DNA from: Microbispora hainanensis
GTDB taxonomy: Bacteria > Actinomycetota > Actinomycetes > Streptosporangiales > Streptosporangiaceae
DNA length: 64,000 nt
Reading direction: 5' to 3'
Assembly: GCF_036186745.1 (NCBI RefSeq)
Contig: NZ_CP108086.1
Span: 558,001-622,000 of the forward strand
Shown: positions 52,769 through 60,964 of the stretch, one piece after another
Layout: each line of letters begins with the position of its first letter
How positions within the stretch are numbered: the stretch's first letter is position 1
Position numbers and translations under genes: made by a program
Notes under the pieces: model-generated
Database searches by the model: none
What the model saw: the letters and a program-made list of their open reading frames with translations, nothing else
Told to the model about the DNA's origin: nothing

Positions 52769-54029
52769 TCGCCACGCGGACGGGGGCCTGCGCCTTGCCG
52801 AGCTTGAGCCCGTGCGCGAGGCCGACCTCCTCCAGGGCGGTCTTGAGCGACTCGGGGTTCCAGTCGACCGTCTCCAGCCGCTCGGCGTACCCTGCCAGGA
52901 TCTCGGCCGCGCCCGGCTTCATCGCCTTGTCCCAGGACGCCTGGTCGAAGACGGGCTCGTCGAGGAACAGGAAGTCGACGTTGGCGGTGACCTCCGACAG
53001 CACGGCGACCCGGGTCTGCACCAGGTCGGCCACGCGCTCGAACACCGAGCGGTCCCACGACGGGTCGAGCCACGGCTCGCAGCGGGCGACGAACACCTCG
53101 CGTGGCAGCGCCCGGATGTACTCGCCGTTGAAGGCCCGCAGCTTCTTCTCGTCGAAGAACGCCGGCGCCTGGTTCACGTCCTCCAGCCGGAACAGCGGCA
53201 TCATCTCCGACCACGGCATGATCTCGCGGTCGTCGCCGGGCCCCCAGCCGAGCAGCATCAGGTAGTTGACCATCGCCTCGGGGAGGTAGCCCTCGTCGCG
53301 GTAGGACTCCAGGGCGACCTTGTCGCGGCGCTTGGACAGCTTCTGCCGCTTCTCGTTGACGATCACCGGCACGTGCGCCCAGATCGGCGGCTCGTGGCCG
53401 AGCGCCTCCCACAGGAGCTGCTGCTTGGGCGTGTTCGACAGGTGCTCCTCGGCCCGTACGACATGGCTGATGCGCATCTCCATGTCGTCCACGACGTTGG
53501 CGAGGATGAACAGCGGCGAGCCGTCCCCGCGGACGATGACGAAGTCCTCCATCGCCGAGTTGGGGAACTCCACCCGGCCGCGGACCTTGTCCTCCACCAC
53601 GGTCACGCCCTCGTCGGGCGTACGGAACCGCACGGCGCCCTCGGTGAGACCACGGTCGCGGCAGTAGCCGTCGTAGCCCTGGTGTTCCGAGCCGGTCCTG
53701 GCCTTCACGTCGTCACGCGTACAGGTGCAGTGGTAGGCCTTGCCCTCCTTGAGCAGCTTGGCCGCGGCGTCGCGGTGCTGCTGCTCGTAGGCGGACTGGA
53801 AGTAGGGCCCCTCGAAGTGCGGCGAGTCGCCGCTGATGCCGATCCAGGCGAGGGCCGAGATGATGCCCTCGGTCCATTCCGGCCGGTTGCGTGCCGCGTC
53901 CGTGTCCTCGATGCGCAGCACGAACGTGCCGCCGGACTGCTCGGCGATCGCCCAGTTGAACAGCGCCGAACGGGCGCCGCCGACGTGGAACATGCCGGTG
54001 GGCGAAGGGGCGAAGCGCACCCTAGTCAC
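52665..54029 (-). CDS. gltX: Glutamyl-tRNA synthetase
   Basis: GltX charges tRNA-Glu. The 454 residues have the HIGH-like motif in [19 protein letters not shown], the KMSKS-like KLSKRRD, and the glutamate-binding [14 protein letters not shown]. The C-terminal anticodon domain follows. The two tRNA-Glu genes lie 4 kb away. It starts 8 bp inside the end of the FAH gene, so the two are coupled, and overlaps the convergent MATE gene by 104 bp. Confidence 0.96.
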   Translation of the reverse strand: MTRVRFAPSPTGMFHVGGARSALFNWAIAEQSGGTFVLRIEDTDAARNRPEWTEGIISALAWIGISGDSPHFEGPYFQSAYEQQHRDAAAKLLKEGKAYHCTCTRDDVKARTGSEHQGYDGYCRDRGLTEGAVRFRTPDEGVTVVEDKVRGRVEFPNSAMEDFVIVRGDGSPLFILANVVDDMEMRISHVVRAEEHLSNTPKQQLLWEALGHEPPIWAHVPVIVNEKRQKLSKRRDKVALESYRDEGYLPEAMVNYLMLLGWGPGDDREIMPWSEMMPLFRLEDVNQAPAFFDEKKLRAFNGEYIRALPREVFVARCEPWLDPSWDRSVFERVADLVQTRVAVLSEVTANVDFLFLDEPVFDQASWDKAMKPGAAEILAGYAERLETVDWNPESLKTALEEVGLAHGLKLGKAQAPVRVAITGRTVGLPLFESIEVLGRERSLARVRAALARLG

Positions 54030-54792
54030 GTGAGATCACCCGGTTAGTGAGAGTTCCGATTCCTTCGATGGTCACGCCGACCTCGTCGCCCACGGACATC
54101 GGCCCCACCCCGGCGGGCGTGCCGGTCAGGATGACGTCGCCGGGCAGCAGGGTCATGACCGCGCTCACGTACGCGATGAGCGCGGGGATGTCGTGCAGCA
54201 GGAGGGAGGTGCGGGCGCTCTGCCTGACCTCGCCGTTGAGCGTCGTGGTGATCGCCAGGTCGGCCGGGTCGAGCTCGGTCTCGATCCAGGGACCGAGCGG
54301 GCAGAACGTGTCGAAGCCCTTGGCCCTGGTCCACTGGCCGTCCCTGGCCTGCAGGTCGCGTGCGGTCACGTCGTTGGCGCAGGTGTACCCGAAGATCACC
54401 TCGCTCGCGCGCTCGGCGGGGACGTCACGGCACAGCCGGCCGATCACCACGGCCAGCTCGCCCTCGTAGTCGACCCGCTCCGTCAGCTTCCCGGGGTAGG
54501 CGATCGCCTCCGACGGCCCGATCACGGTCGTGTTGGGCTTGAGGAACATCACCGGCTCGGCCGGAGGCTCGCCACCCATCTCCCTGGCATGGTCGGCGTA
54601 GTTCTTGCCGATAGCGATGATCTTGCTGGGCAGCATGGGGGCGATCAGGCGGACCTCGGCGACCGGGAACCGCTCGCCGGTGAACTCCACCCCGTGGAAG
54701 GGGTGCCCGCCGATGCGGGCGATGACCTGCCCGCCCTCTTCCACCACGCCGAAGGCGACCTGGTCGCCCATCGAGAACCTCGCAATACGCAC
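54022..54792 (-). CDS. Fumarylacetoacetate hydrolase-family enzyme
   Basis: The 256-residue protein has the FAH-fold metal site [25 protein letters not shown], the [14 protein letters not shown] stretch and [15 protein letters not shown]. Relatives act as acylpyruvate hydrolases or oxaloacetate decarboxylases; the reaction here is not clear. TAGGCT (54804-54799 on the minus strand) lies 6 nt before GTG 54792, so the mRNA is probably leaderless. It is co-transcribed with gltX. Confidence 0.9.
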   Translation of the reverse strand: MRIARFSMGDQVAFGVVEEGGQVIARIGGHPFHGVEFTGERFPVAEVRLIAPMLPSKIIAIGKNYADHAREMGGEPPAEPVMFLKPNTTVIGPSEAIAYPGKLTERVDYEGELAVVIGRLCRDVPAERASEVIFGYTCANDVTARDLQARDGQWTRAKGFDTFCPLGPWIETELDPADLAITTTLNGEVRQSARTSLLLHDIPALIAYVSAVMTLLPGDVILTGTPAGVGPMSVGDEVGVTIEGIGTLTNRVISRD

Positions 54793-54798
54793 GTCACG

Positions 54799-54844
54799 AG
54801 CCTAGTGCCGCGACCGCCAAGGTTTGCCAGAAGGAGCGGTGTCC
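54799..54844 (-). promoter_or_regulatory. Promoter of the FAH-gltX operon; near-copy of 44566-44612
   Basis: This 46-bp segment, read on the minus strand, ends in the -10 TAGGCT and matches the promoter at 44566 with three mismatches and one gap. The hexamer is 6 nt before the FAH start codon. Confidence 0.75.
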
Positions 54845-55066
54845 GGAGTGGTGCATCGCAAGGCGGAGGAGGAGGCCACAGCGGAGCCGTGGGCGTCCAC
54901 ACAACGCAGCGAGGTGCCGTTCTGGGCGGCGCGACGGGCGGCGCGACGAGCGACTCGACGGGCGACTCGACGGGCGAACACAGACGGGAGGGGCACGAAG
55001 TGGGGGACGCCGGGTGGGCGTACGTAAGGTGGTCACGTACGTTGTCGAGCGCTACGGGGAGTCGAT
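54845..55066. other. Region before the MhuD-like gene
   Basis: No gene. Near 54932-54976 it holds short repeats of CGACTCGACGGG and CGACGGGCGGCG. GGGGAG before GTG 55067 is the ribosome site of the next gene. Confidence 0.45.
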
Positions 55067-55480
55067 GTGCCTTCGGTCGTGAAGATCAATGTGCTGACGG
55101 TGCCCGAGGAGATGCGGCGCGAGCTGGAGAAGCGGTTCGCCAACCGGGCCGGGATGGTGGAGTCGGCCGACGGGTTCGAGTGGTTCGAGCTGCTGCGGCC
55201 GGTGGAGGGCAGCGACCGCTACCTCGTCTACACCCGCTGGCGCAGCGAGGAGGACTTCCGGCGCTGGCAGGAGAGCCGGGCGTTCCAGGCGGGGCACGCG
55301 CAGGCCGCCGCCGAGGCCGGGGCGCAGGGCCACGGACACGGCCAGGCCCAGGCCCAGGCCCAGGCTCAGGGGCAGGCTCAGGGACATGGTCATGGTCACG
55401 GGCAGGGCCCGGCCGCGACCGGCTCCGAGCTGTGGACGTTCGAGGTCGTGGAGAGCACCGGTCCCAAGCAGGACGGCTGA
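55067..55480 (+). CDS. MhuD/IsdG-like haem monooxygenase with His/Gln-rich insertion
   Basis: The 137-residue ABM-fold protein matches mycobacterial MhuD almost end to end: VVKINVLTVPEEM (Asn8 is the distal residue), LEKRFANRAGMVE, GFEWFELLRPVEGSDRYLVYTRW (Trp close to residue 58), RRWQESRAFQAGHA with the proximal His. MhuD-type enzymes open haem to release iron. Between that His loop and the last strand (ATGSELWTFEVVE) lie about 35 extra residues of HG, QA and QG repeats. The insertion sits beside the haem-ligand loop. The insertion DNA is a 6-bp repeat (GGCCCA). Confidence 0.85.
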   Translation: MPSVVKINVLTVPEEMRRELEKRFANRAGMVESADGFEWFELLRPVEGSDRYLVYTRWRSEEDFRRWQESRAFQAGHAQAAAEAGAQGHGHGQAQAQAQAQGQAQGHGHGHGQGPAATGSELWTFEVVESTGPKQDG

Positions 55481-55678
55481 GTCAGACCCGTCGGCGTCGC
55501 TGTCCGCGGCCCGGCCTGTCCGCGACGAGGACAGGCCGTGTGGGATGCGTGAATTCCTTGCCCCGGAACGCGGGGCCGCCGCTCGCGTGTCTCCATGCCG
55601 ACCCTGCGGCCGACCCTGCGGATGGCGTCCTGACCGAGACGGACCCGGACGCCCCGCCGGGCCGTCGTACGTACGGGT

Positions 55679-56326
55679 TCAGGCGTCGAGCGGGTGGGCG
55701 GCGATCCGGGCGGCGATGCCTCCCGTGACGGAGCGGTCCGCCGCGCAGCCCGGCTTGCGCCGCGACTGATCCTCGAAGGCGGCGAGGAACTCCGCGCCGA
55801 ACCCGAGCCGGGGATGCCGCGCGAGCACGGCGGCCCGGGCGTCCTGCGGAAACTCCTCGGGCCGCCGTCCCGACACGTCCCACGACGTGGCCACCTGCAG
55901 CATGTGCGACTCCGGGTCGTCGGACGCGGCGACGTCGTCGCGCATGTGCACGACGATGATCTTCTCGGCCCGCGCGGCCCTCTCCGGCGACCATCCGGCG
56001 GCCGTGCCGAAGACCCAGGCGAGGCGTCCCCCCGCCTCCTCGAACGGCACCGTGTGGCTGTCGAAGGTCTCGGTGAGCCCGATGTCGTGAAGCAGGGAGG
56101 ACACGTAGTAGAGCTCGTCGTCGAACTCGATCCCGTGCGCCCGGGCGTAGCCGGCGCCCCACACGTAGGCCCTGATCGAGTGGTTGAGCAGCGCGGGCGA
56201 GCAGAAGCGGGTGGCGACGGCGAGCGCGGCCGCGGCGGCGGGCGTCTCGGGGAACGCGTCTCGGAACGCGTCTCGGAACGAGTCTCGGAACGCGTCCGGG
56301 AACCTCTCTGGGAACGGAGCCGGCAT
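55679..56326 (-). CDS. HD-domain hydrolase (cyanamide-hydratase-like)
   Basis: From ATG 56326 the 215-residue protein has an HD fold: NHSIRAYVWG (first His), YYVSSLLHDIGLTETFDSHTVP (HD motif), then VVHMRDDV. The pattern is close to cyanamide hydratase-type HD enzymes; the substrate is unproven. Residues about 5-20 are tandem copies of F(P/R)(D/E)(A/S/R) encoded by a 12-bp unit (TCTCGGAACGCG), which looks like a recent expansion of the N-terminus. Confidence 0.85.
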   Translation of the reverse strand: MPAPFPERFPDAFRDSFRDAFRDAFPETPAAAAALAVATRFCSPALLNHSIRAYVWGAGYARAHGIEFDDELYYVSSLLHDIGLTETFDSHTVPFEEAGGRLAWVFGTAAGWSPERAARAEKIIVVHMRDDVAASDDPESHMLQVATSWDVSGRRPEEFPQDARAAVLARHPRLGFGAEFLAAFEDQSRRKPGCAADRSVTGGIAARIAAHPLDA

Positions 56327-56517
56327 GGCCTCATGCTGGCAGAGCGCGGAGACCGGGCGCGAGCAGCCGTACGGCCACGTGCCGCATGATTCGGGCCAGC
56401 CCGGCCCGAAGTGGCTTTTGTGAGCAGTTGTGCACTTGTAATCAGAGTGACTTGACCAGATCGCCAGAATTCGGACAGCATGAGCGGCTCCCAATTCGAT
56501 CTCGGAAGGAATCCGGC

Positions 56518-58188
56518 GTGTTCCGCCGCCTCTCAGCCCTCTCTCTGGTGGCCGTCCTCCCGCTGACCGCGCTCGCCGTGGCCGCACCCGCCCAGGCGCG
56601 GGCGCCGCACCGCACCGCGGAGTGCCAGGGAGACTGGCTGCCCGCGACCCCCACCGCCGGCGACGTCATGAGCGGCAAGCTGTCCTTCCTCGGCCTGCCC
56701 GCGGTCATCGTCGGCAAGGACGTCAACTGGCACACGGACCCGTACAAGAACCGGTCCTGGCAGATGGTGTTCCAGTCGCTGCGGTGGATGGGCCGGCTCG
56801 TGGCCGACTACGAGACGACCGGAGAGGAGGACTACCTCAGCCGGGCCGAGGAGATCGCCAAGGACTGGGTCAAGGACAACCCGTACGGCGGGCGCACCAC
56901 CAGCCCGTACGCCTGGGCCGAGCACCCGATCGCGCTGCGCGCCCCGGCCCTGGTGTGCCTGAGCAGGTATGTGAAGGCCGACTGGCTGACGAAGAGCCTG
57001 GCCCTGCACGCGAAGCTGCTGTCGGACCCCAAGAACTACGAGCTCGGCCACAACCACGGGCTCGACCAGGACATCGGCCTGCTGCGCATCGGCTGCCGCT
57101 ACGGCAACGCGACGTGGAAGAACCTCGCCGTGAACCGCATGGTGAAGTCGATGAAGCTCGACATCGACGCGCAGGGCGCGCTGCGCGAGCAGGCGCCGCG
57201 TTACGCCATCTACGTGCACGACCGGCTCAGGGTGGCGGTCGACACGATCAAGGACTGCAAGATGAAGGTGCCCGCGGCGCTGGCCACCCGCTGGGAGAGC
57301 CTGCCGCGGCACATCAGCGCCGCCACCCAGCCCAACGGCTACATGGTGCCGATCGGCGACGGCCCCGCCGACGTCCAGCCGACCGCCTTCGAGCACGCCA
57401 GGTCCACCGTGCAGGTGTTCAACGCCGGCTACGTGTTCGGCCGTACGGCGTGGGACGACCCCAAGTCGGCCTACTACTCGATCCGCTTCGGGCCGGCGCT
57501 GAAGTTCCACGGCCACGAGGACCACATGGGCGTCACCTACTACGCCCAGGGCCGCTCGATCCTCACCGAGGCGGGCTTCGTCTCGTACGAGAACACGCCC
57601 TACCGGCGGTGGACGATGAGCCCCGAGGCGCACAACGTGCCGATCATCGTGGGCAGGAAGTTCCGCGGGCACACCCCCACGGCCCTGGTGTCGAAGTCCG
57701 TTCGCAAGGACCGGCAGGCGTTCACGTTCACCGACAAGGCGTACGGCGTGCCGCGCAAGCGGTCGGTGCTGGTGAACCACGGCGAGGACGTCATGGCGGT
57801 GCTCGACAGCGGCGGAGGCAAGCTCCAGAACCTGTGGCACCTCGATCCCAAGCTGAAGGTCGTGTCCGACTCGGGCGGGCAGGTAGTGGTGGGCGACGGC
57901 GACTGGAAGGCGTCGATCGTCCAGCTCGCGATGCCGTCGTGCAAGCCCGTCGGCGGCCAGCGGGTGGTGCGCGGGCAGACCTCGCCCTACCAGGGCTGGG
58001 TCTCGCCGAGCTACATGCACAAGGAGCCGGCTCCGGTGATCGTCTCGCCCGTGGCCACGTCGCTGCTGACCGTGGTGGTGCCCGGAACCGACCGGCCGGA
58101 GGTCAGCTGCTCAGGACGCACTCTGATCGTTCACACCCCGGCCGGTTCGGTCACGCTGCACGCGAGCTCTGCCGGCACGCTGTCGTAG
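56518..58188 (+). CDS. Secreted heparinase II/III-family polysaccharide lyase
   Basis: From GTG 56518 (GAAGGA upstream) the 556 residues start with a Sec signal peptide (about 1-28, ending ALAVAAPAQA). The N-terminal alpha-toroid is about 60-260, with the conserved HNHGLDQD near 180; the C-terminal Hepar_II_III beta-sandwich is about 310-540, with the catalytic/metal-type KFHGHEDHMGVTYYAQGRSILTEAGF split at the usual place. It probably cleaves an acidic polysaccharide outside the cell. The end (SCSGRTLIVHTPAG) resembles a beta tail. No regulator is adjacent. Confidence 0.85.
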   Translation: MFRRLSALSLVAVLPLTALAVAAPAQARAPHRTAECQGDWLPATPTAGDVMSGKLSFLGLPAVIVGKDVNWHTDPYKNRSWQMVFQSLRWMGRLVADYETTGEEDYLSRAEEIAKDWVKDNPYGGRTTSPYAWAEHPIALRAPALVCLSRYVKADWLTKSLALHAKLLSDPKNYELGHNHGLDQDIGLLRIGCRYGNATWKNLAVNRMVKSMKLDIDAQGALREQAPRYAIYVHDRLRVAVDTIKDCKMKVPAALATRWESLPRHISAATQPNGYMVPIGDGPADVQPTAFEHARSTVQVFNAGYVFGRTAWDDPKSAYYSIRFGPALKFHGHEDHMGVTYYAQGRSILTEAGFVSYENTPYRRWTMSPEAHNVPIIVGRKFRGHTPTALVSKSVRKDRQAFTFTDKAYGVPRKRSVLVNHGEDVMAVLDSGGGKLQNLWHLDPKLKVVSDSGGQVVVGDGDWKASIVQLAMPSCKPVGGQRVVRGQTSPYQGWVSPSYMHKEPAPVIVSPVATSLLTVVVPGTDRPEVSCSGRTLIVHTPAGSVTLHASSAGTLS

Positions 58189-58220
58189 ACCTCCTCCCCC
58201 GACAGGAGGGCGGCGGGCGG

Positions 58221-58889
58221 TTATCCGTACACCGAGGGTGACGGGGAGCCGCCCGCCAGAGGACCGGCCGCCAGTTGCTTGGCCTGCTCGGGCACGTGGC
58301 CGAGCTTGTCGACCTCCTGTGCCAGCCCCTCGAGGACCGCCCGCAACTGCACCTGCGTGACGTCGGCGAACGTGCGCAGGTAGGCGATCCGGCGCTCCAG
58401 CTCCTCGGCCTCGGCGCTCTGCAGCCCGTTGCCCGACGCGCGGTAGGCGCCGACCGCCTGGTTGGCGGCCTCCTCGGCCTGCCGCTGCGCCTCCATCAGG
58501 AGTTCCTCGTACTGCCGGCGGGCCTGGCTCACGATGCGCCGCGCGTAGTCCTCCGCCTCCGCGATCTGCGCGTCGGCGGTCTGCTGGGCGCGGGACAGGA
58601 TGTTGATGGCGTCGACGTTCGGGGTCTGGGACACGGCGGCCTGCTCCGGGTTCATGCCGTGTTCCTTGTACCACTGCTTCATGCGGTCGATGTACGCCCG
58701 CAGGTCGGCCTTCTCCTTGTCGCTGGCCGCCATGTCCTCCGCGACGCGGTAGAGGAACGCGCGCACCTCGTCCTCGCTGTAGCCGCGGCGCCCGAGCGAG
58801 GTGCGCGTGAACTCCTGCTTGCGCACCCGATCCGGGGTGAGCGGCTGGCGCTCCCCCGTCGGGTTGCCCCAAGGCGTCTCTGCCGTCAT
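58221..58889 (-). CDS. DivIVA-like coiled-coil protein
   Basis: From ATG 58889 (GGGAG upstream) there are 222 residues. The N-terminus carries the DivIVA-type pattern LTPDRVRKQEFTRTSLGRRGYSEDEVRAFLYRVAEDM in two parts (residues about 17-53), and a long coiled coil follows (about 55-190, Ala/Gln/Glu-rich). DivIVA domains bind curved membranes and organise poles in actinobacteria. Here the gene overlaps the flavohaemoprotein stop by 4 bp (ATGA), so it is made with it. The true DivIVA of this organism should be elsewhere, next to ftsZ. Confidence 0.85.
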   Translation of the reverse strand: MTAETPWGNPTGERQPLTPDRVRKQEFTRTSLGRRGYSEDEVRAFLYRVAEDMAASDKEKADLRAYIDRMKQWYKEHGMNPEQAAVSQTPNVDAINILSRAQQTADAQIAEAEDYARRIVSQARRQYEELLMEAQRQAEEAANQAVGAYRASGNGLQSAEAEELERRIAYLRTFADVTQVQLRAVLEGLAQEVDKLGHVPEQAKQLAAGPLAGGSPSPSVYG

Positions 58890-60007
58890 GACTCCCGACC
58901 CTTGTCGCTCGTGAACTCGTCGAAGTGGATCTGCTCGGTCGGCACGCCGGCGTCCAGCAGCCGTCCGACGGTGGCCTGTGCCATCTCCTCCGAGCCGCAG
59001 ACGTAGACGTGCTGGCCACGCCATCCCTGCAGCGCGACGTCCACGGCGTAGCCGCGGTTGCCCCGATAGAAGGGGTCATGGGAGACGACCGGCACGACGT
59101 TGAGCCAGGGGTGCTCGGCGGCCATCTTGGCCATCGCCTCGTAGTCGTACAGTTCCCTGGAGTTCCGGGCGCCGATCACGAGGTCCACCCTGCGCGTCGG
59201 GCCCTCGTAGGCGATCTGCTCCACGAGCGCCTTGAGCGGCGCGAGGCCGGTGCCACCCGCGATCATCAGCAGGTCGCCCTGGACGTCCGCGGGGAGCGTC
59301 AGCCGTTCGCCCACCGCCGCGCCCACGCGCAGCACCTCGCCCCGCCGCGCGCCCATGACGAGCGCCGAGCTGAGCACGCCGCCGTCGACCATGCGTACGT
59401 GCAGGTCGATGGTGTTGTCCTGGCGGGGCGCGTTGGCGAAGGAGTAGAAGCGCCACACGCGCGGCCGCATGGCGTAGGAGATCGACGCCGACTGGCCCGG
59501 GCGGAAGGGGTACTGGTAGTTCAGCCGCGCGCGGATGACGGCGATGCCGAGGGTGCGCGTCTCGTGGCTGATGATCTCCGCCTCCCACCAGGGCGGGGAG
59601 ACCTTCGACGACTCGTTCGCCGCGTCGACCATCACCTGGGCGACCAGGTTGTACGCCTGCGTCCAGTCGTGCGCGAGAGTGGGCGTCCACCGGTCGCCCA
59701 GGAAGTGCTCCAGCGTGGCGAGCAGCGCCTGGCCGACGGCCGGGTAGTGGGTGGCGGTCACCCCGAACTTCCGGTGGTCGCGGCCGAGCTGCTGCAGGAA
59801 CGGGACGACTTCCTCCACCCGGTCGACGTTGCTGACGACGCGGCCCAGGGCGCCCACGAGCTTGTCACGCTGACGCGCCATCGACACCGGGAACATGTCC
59901 CGTACGTCCGGGTTCATCAGGAAAAGAATCGAGTAGAAGTACAGCGGCACCTGGTCGCCCGATCGGGAAACAAGGTGCCAGCTGTCCTTGAGAGCCTGCG
60001 TGTCCAC
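58886..60007 (-). CDS. Flavohaemoprotein-like globin reductase
   Basis: The 373 residues combine a globin domain (about 1-135: B10 Tyr in LYFYSILF, proximal His in RDHRKFG) with an FAD domain (about 145-245: RFYSFAN) and an NAD domain (about 250-370: GGTGLAPLKALVEQ and VCGSEEMAQATVGRLL). It is shorter than E. coli Hmp but has the same order. Expected reaction is oxidation of NO to nitrate with O2 and NAD(P)H. The GTG start follows immediately after the TGA of the truncated haemoglobin gene. Confidence 0.9.
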   Translation of the reverse strand: MDTQALKDSWHLVSRSGDQVPLYFYSILFLMNPDVRDMFPVSMARQRDKLVGALGRVVSNVDRVEEVVPFLQQLGRDHRKFGVTATHYPAVGQALLATLEHFLGDRWTPTLAHDWTQAYNLVAQVMVDAANESSKVSPPWWEAEIISHETRTLGIAVIRARLNYQYPFRPGQSASISYAMRPRVWRFYSFANAPRQDNTIDLHVRMVDGGVLSSALVMGARRGEVLRVGAAVGERLTLPADVQGDLLMIAGGTGLAPLKALVEQIAYEGPTRRVDLVIGARNSRELYDYEAMAKMAAEHPWLNVVPVVSHDPFYRGNRGYAVDVALQGWRGQHVYVCGSEEMAQATVGRLLDAGVPTEQIHFDEFTSDKGRES

Positions 60008-60391
60008 TCAGTCGGCCGTTTCCGCGGGCTCGGCGACGATGGACGACTTCACCTTGCCGAGGACGAGGCCGACGTCGCGCAGGATGTCCTCGCCGACGCC
60101 GCCGCCCTGCAGCACCGCGACCAGGTGCTCGCCGACCTTGTCGTAGTGCTCCGACGTGATGCCCATGCCGGCGTGGGCCTCGCCCAGGTCACGGCCCTCG
60201 TACGGCTCGGGCCCGCCGAGGACGGAGCACAGCAGCATGACCATGTGCCGCTTCAGCCTGGGCATGTCGATGCCGGTGAAGTACGGCTTCAGATCGTCGT
60301 CGCCGAGCACGCGATCATAGAAACGCTCGACGACCTCGCGCACCACAGGTGCGCCGCCGATCTGGTCATAGTAAGACGGCGAGGTGATCAC
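60008..60391 (-). CDS. glbN: Truncated haemoglobin, group I (trHbN)
   Basis: From GTG 60391 (GGGAGGG upstream) there are 127 residues: YYDQIGGAPVVREVVERFYDRVLGDDDL with B10 Tyr, LKRHMVMLLCSVLGG, proximal His in LGEAHAGMGIT, and a C-terminal helix. It has the length and motifs of trHbN, which in mycobacteria turns NO to nitrate. ATG 60403 is an alternative start. It is first in the globin operon, directly joined to the flavohaemoprotein gene. Confidence 0.92.
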   Translation of the reverse strand: MITSPSYYDQIGGAPVVREVVERFYDRVLGDDDLKPYFTGIDMPRLKRHMVMLLCSVLGGPEPYEGRDLGEAHAGMGITSEHYDKVGEHLVAVLQGGGVGEDILRDVGLVLGKVKSSIVAEPAETAD

Positions 60392-60426
60392 AGACCCTCC
60401 CATTCCGGGTGCACCAGCGAGGGGGA

Positions 60427-60464
60427 TGACTGCGAGCCGAAAATTTTCGGACTCCACGCAGTCA
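60427..60464 (-). promoter_or_regulatory. Nested palindrome upstream of globin operon
   Basis: CCGAAAATTTTCGG (60437-60450) is a perfect 14-bp palindrome. It is enclosed by TGACTGCG (60427-60434) and CGCAGTCA (60457-60464), also complementary. The centre lies about 50 bp before the glbN start. It could be an operator for an NO- or redox-sensing regulator or an RNA hairpin. Confidence 0.65.
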
Positions 60465-60788
60465 CGTGGCTGGTCATGGTGACAGACGGTCGCTCGGCTC
60501 TCACGGCACCGGCCGCCTCCGAAAAAACGATCAGAAGCATGGCGGCAGGCACCGCGACAGCACGGGGTTCGGTGCGCAGCTACTTCTTGCCTTCACCCTC
60601 CGTTGAGCCAGAGCGGGGCGCTGAGGCTGGAACCGTGGCCGGATCGCCGATCGTGGCGATGACCGCCTCAGGAGCTTCGCCTATCTAAGCACCAACTAGA
60701 CTAAATGTCACTAAAACCACAACATTCACGAGCGCATCGTGAGCACCACTCGCACCATCCCTTGAGGAGGGCCTGGCACCACTCAGGC

Positions 60789-60823
60789 CCTGGTCAGGCC
60801 CTGGTCAGGCCCTGGTCAGGCAC
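60789..60823. repeat. 11-bp tandem repeat TCAGGCCCTGG
   Basis: Three exact copies of TCAGGCCCTGG lie head to tail, with a partial fourth. A further near-copy occurs at about 60831. The 11-bp unit does not keep a reading frame. Confidence 0.85.
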
Positions 60824-60854
60824 CGTTTTGCTCAGGCCCTGCCGAGTTGCAGAC

Positions 60855-60954
60855 GAGGCGCCGGCGAGGCGCTGTTCCGGGTTTTGACGAGGCGCCGGCA
60901 AGGCCCCGCTCCGGCTTCGGCGACGCGCCGGCAAGGCCTCGCTCCGGCTTCGGC
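60855..60954. repeat. 33-bp tandem repeat after cimA
   Basis: Units at 60889-60921 and 60922-60954 are 33 bp and differ at two positions; a degenerate 34-bp unit precedes them (60855-60888). The array ends 10 bp before the cimA stop codon, within its likely 3' untranslated region. Confidence 0.85.
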
Positions 60955-60964
60955 GAGGCGCTGC

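Larger units (their letters stand above)
60465..60964. other. Gene-free region upstream of globins and downstream of cimA (500 bp)
   Basis: I see no convincing gene on either strand. The part nearest the globins should contain their promoter. Two tandem arrays follow: 60789-60823 and 60855-60954 (listed separately). Confidence 0.5.

Noticed and set aside
60540..60690. Minus-strand frame ending EGEGKK before the globin operon
   Set aside because: No in-frame ATG, GTG or TTG start was found after the preceding stop, so it was not called.
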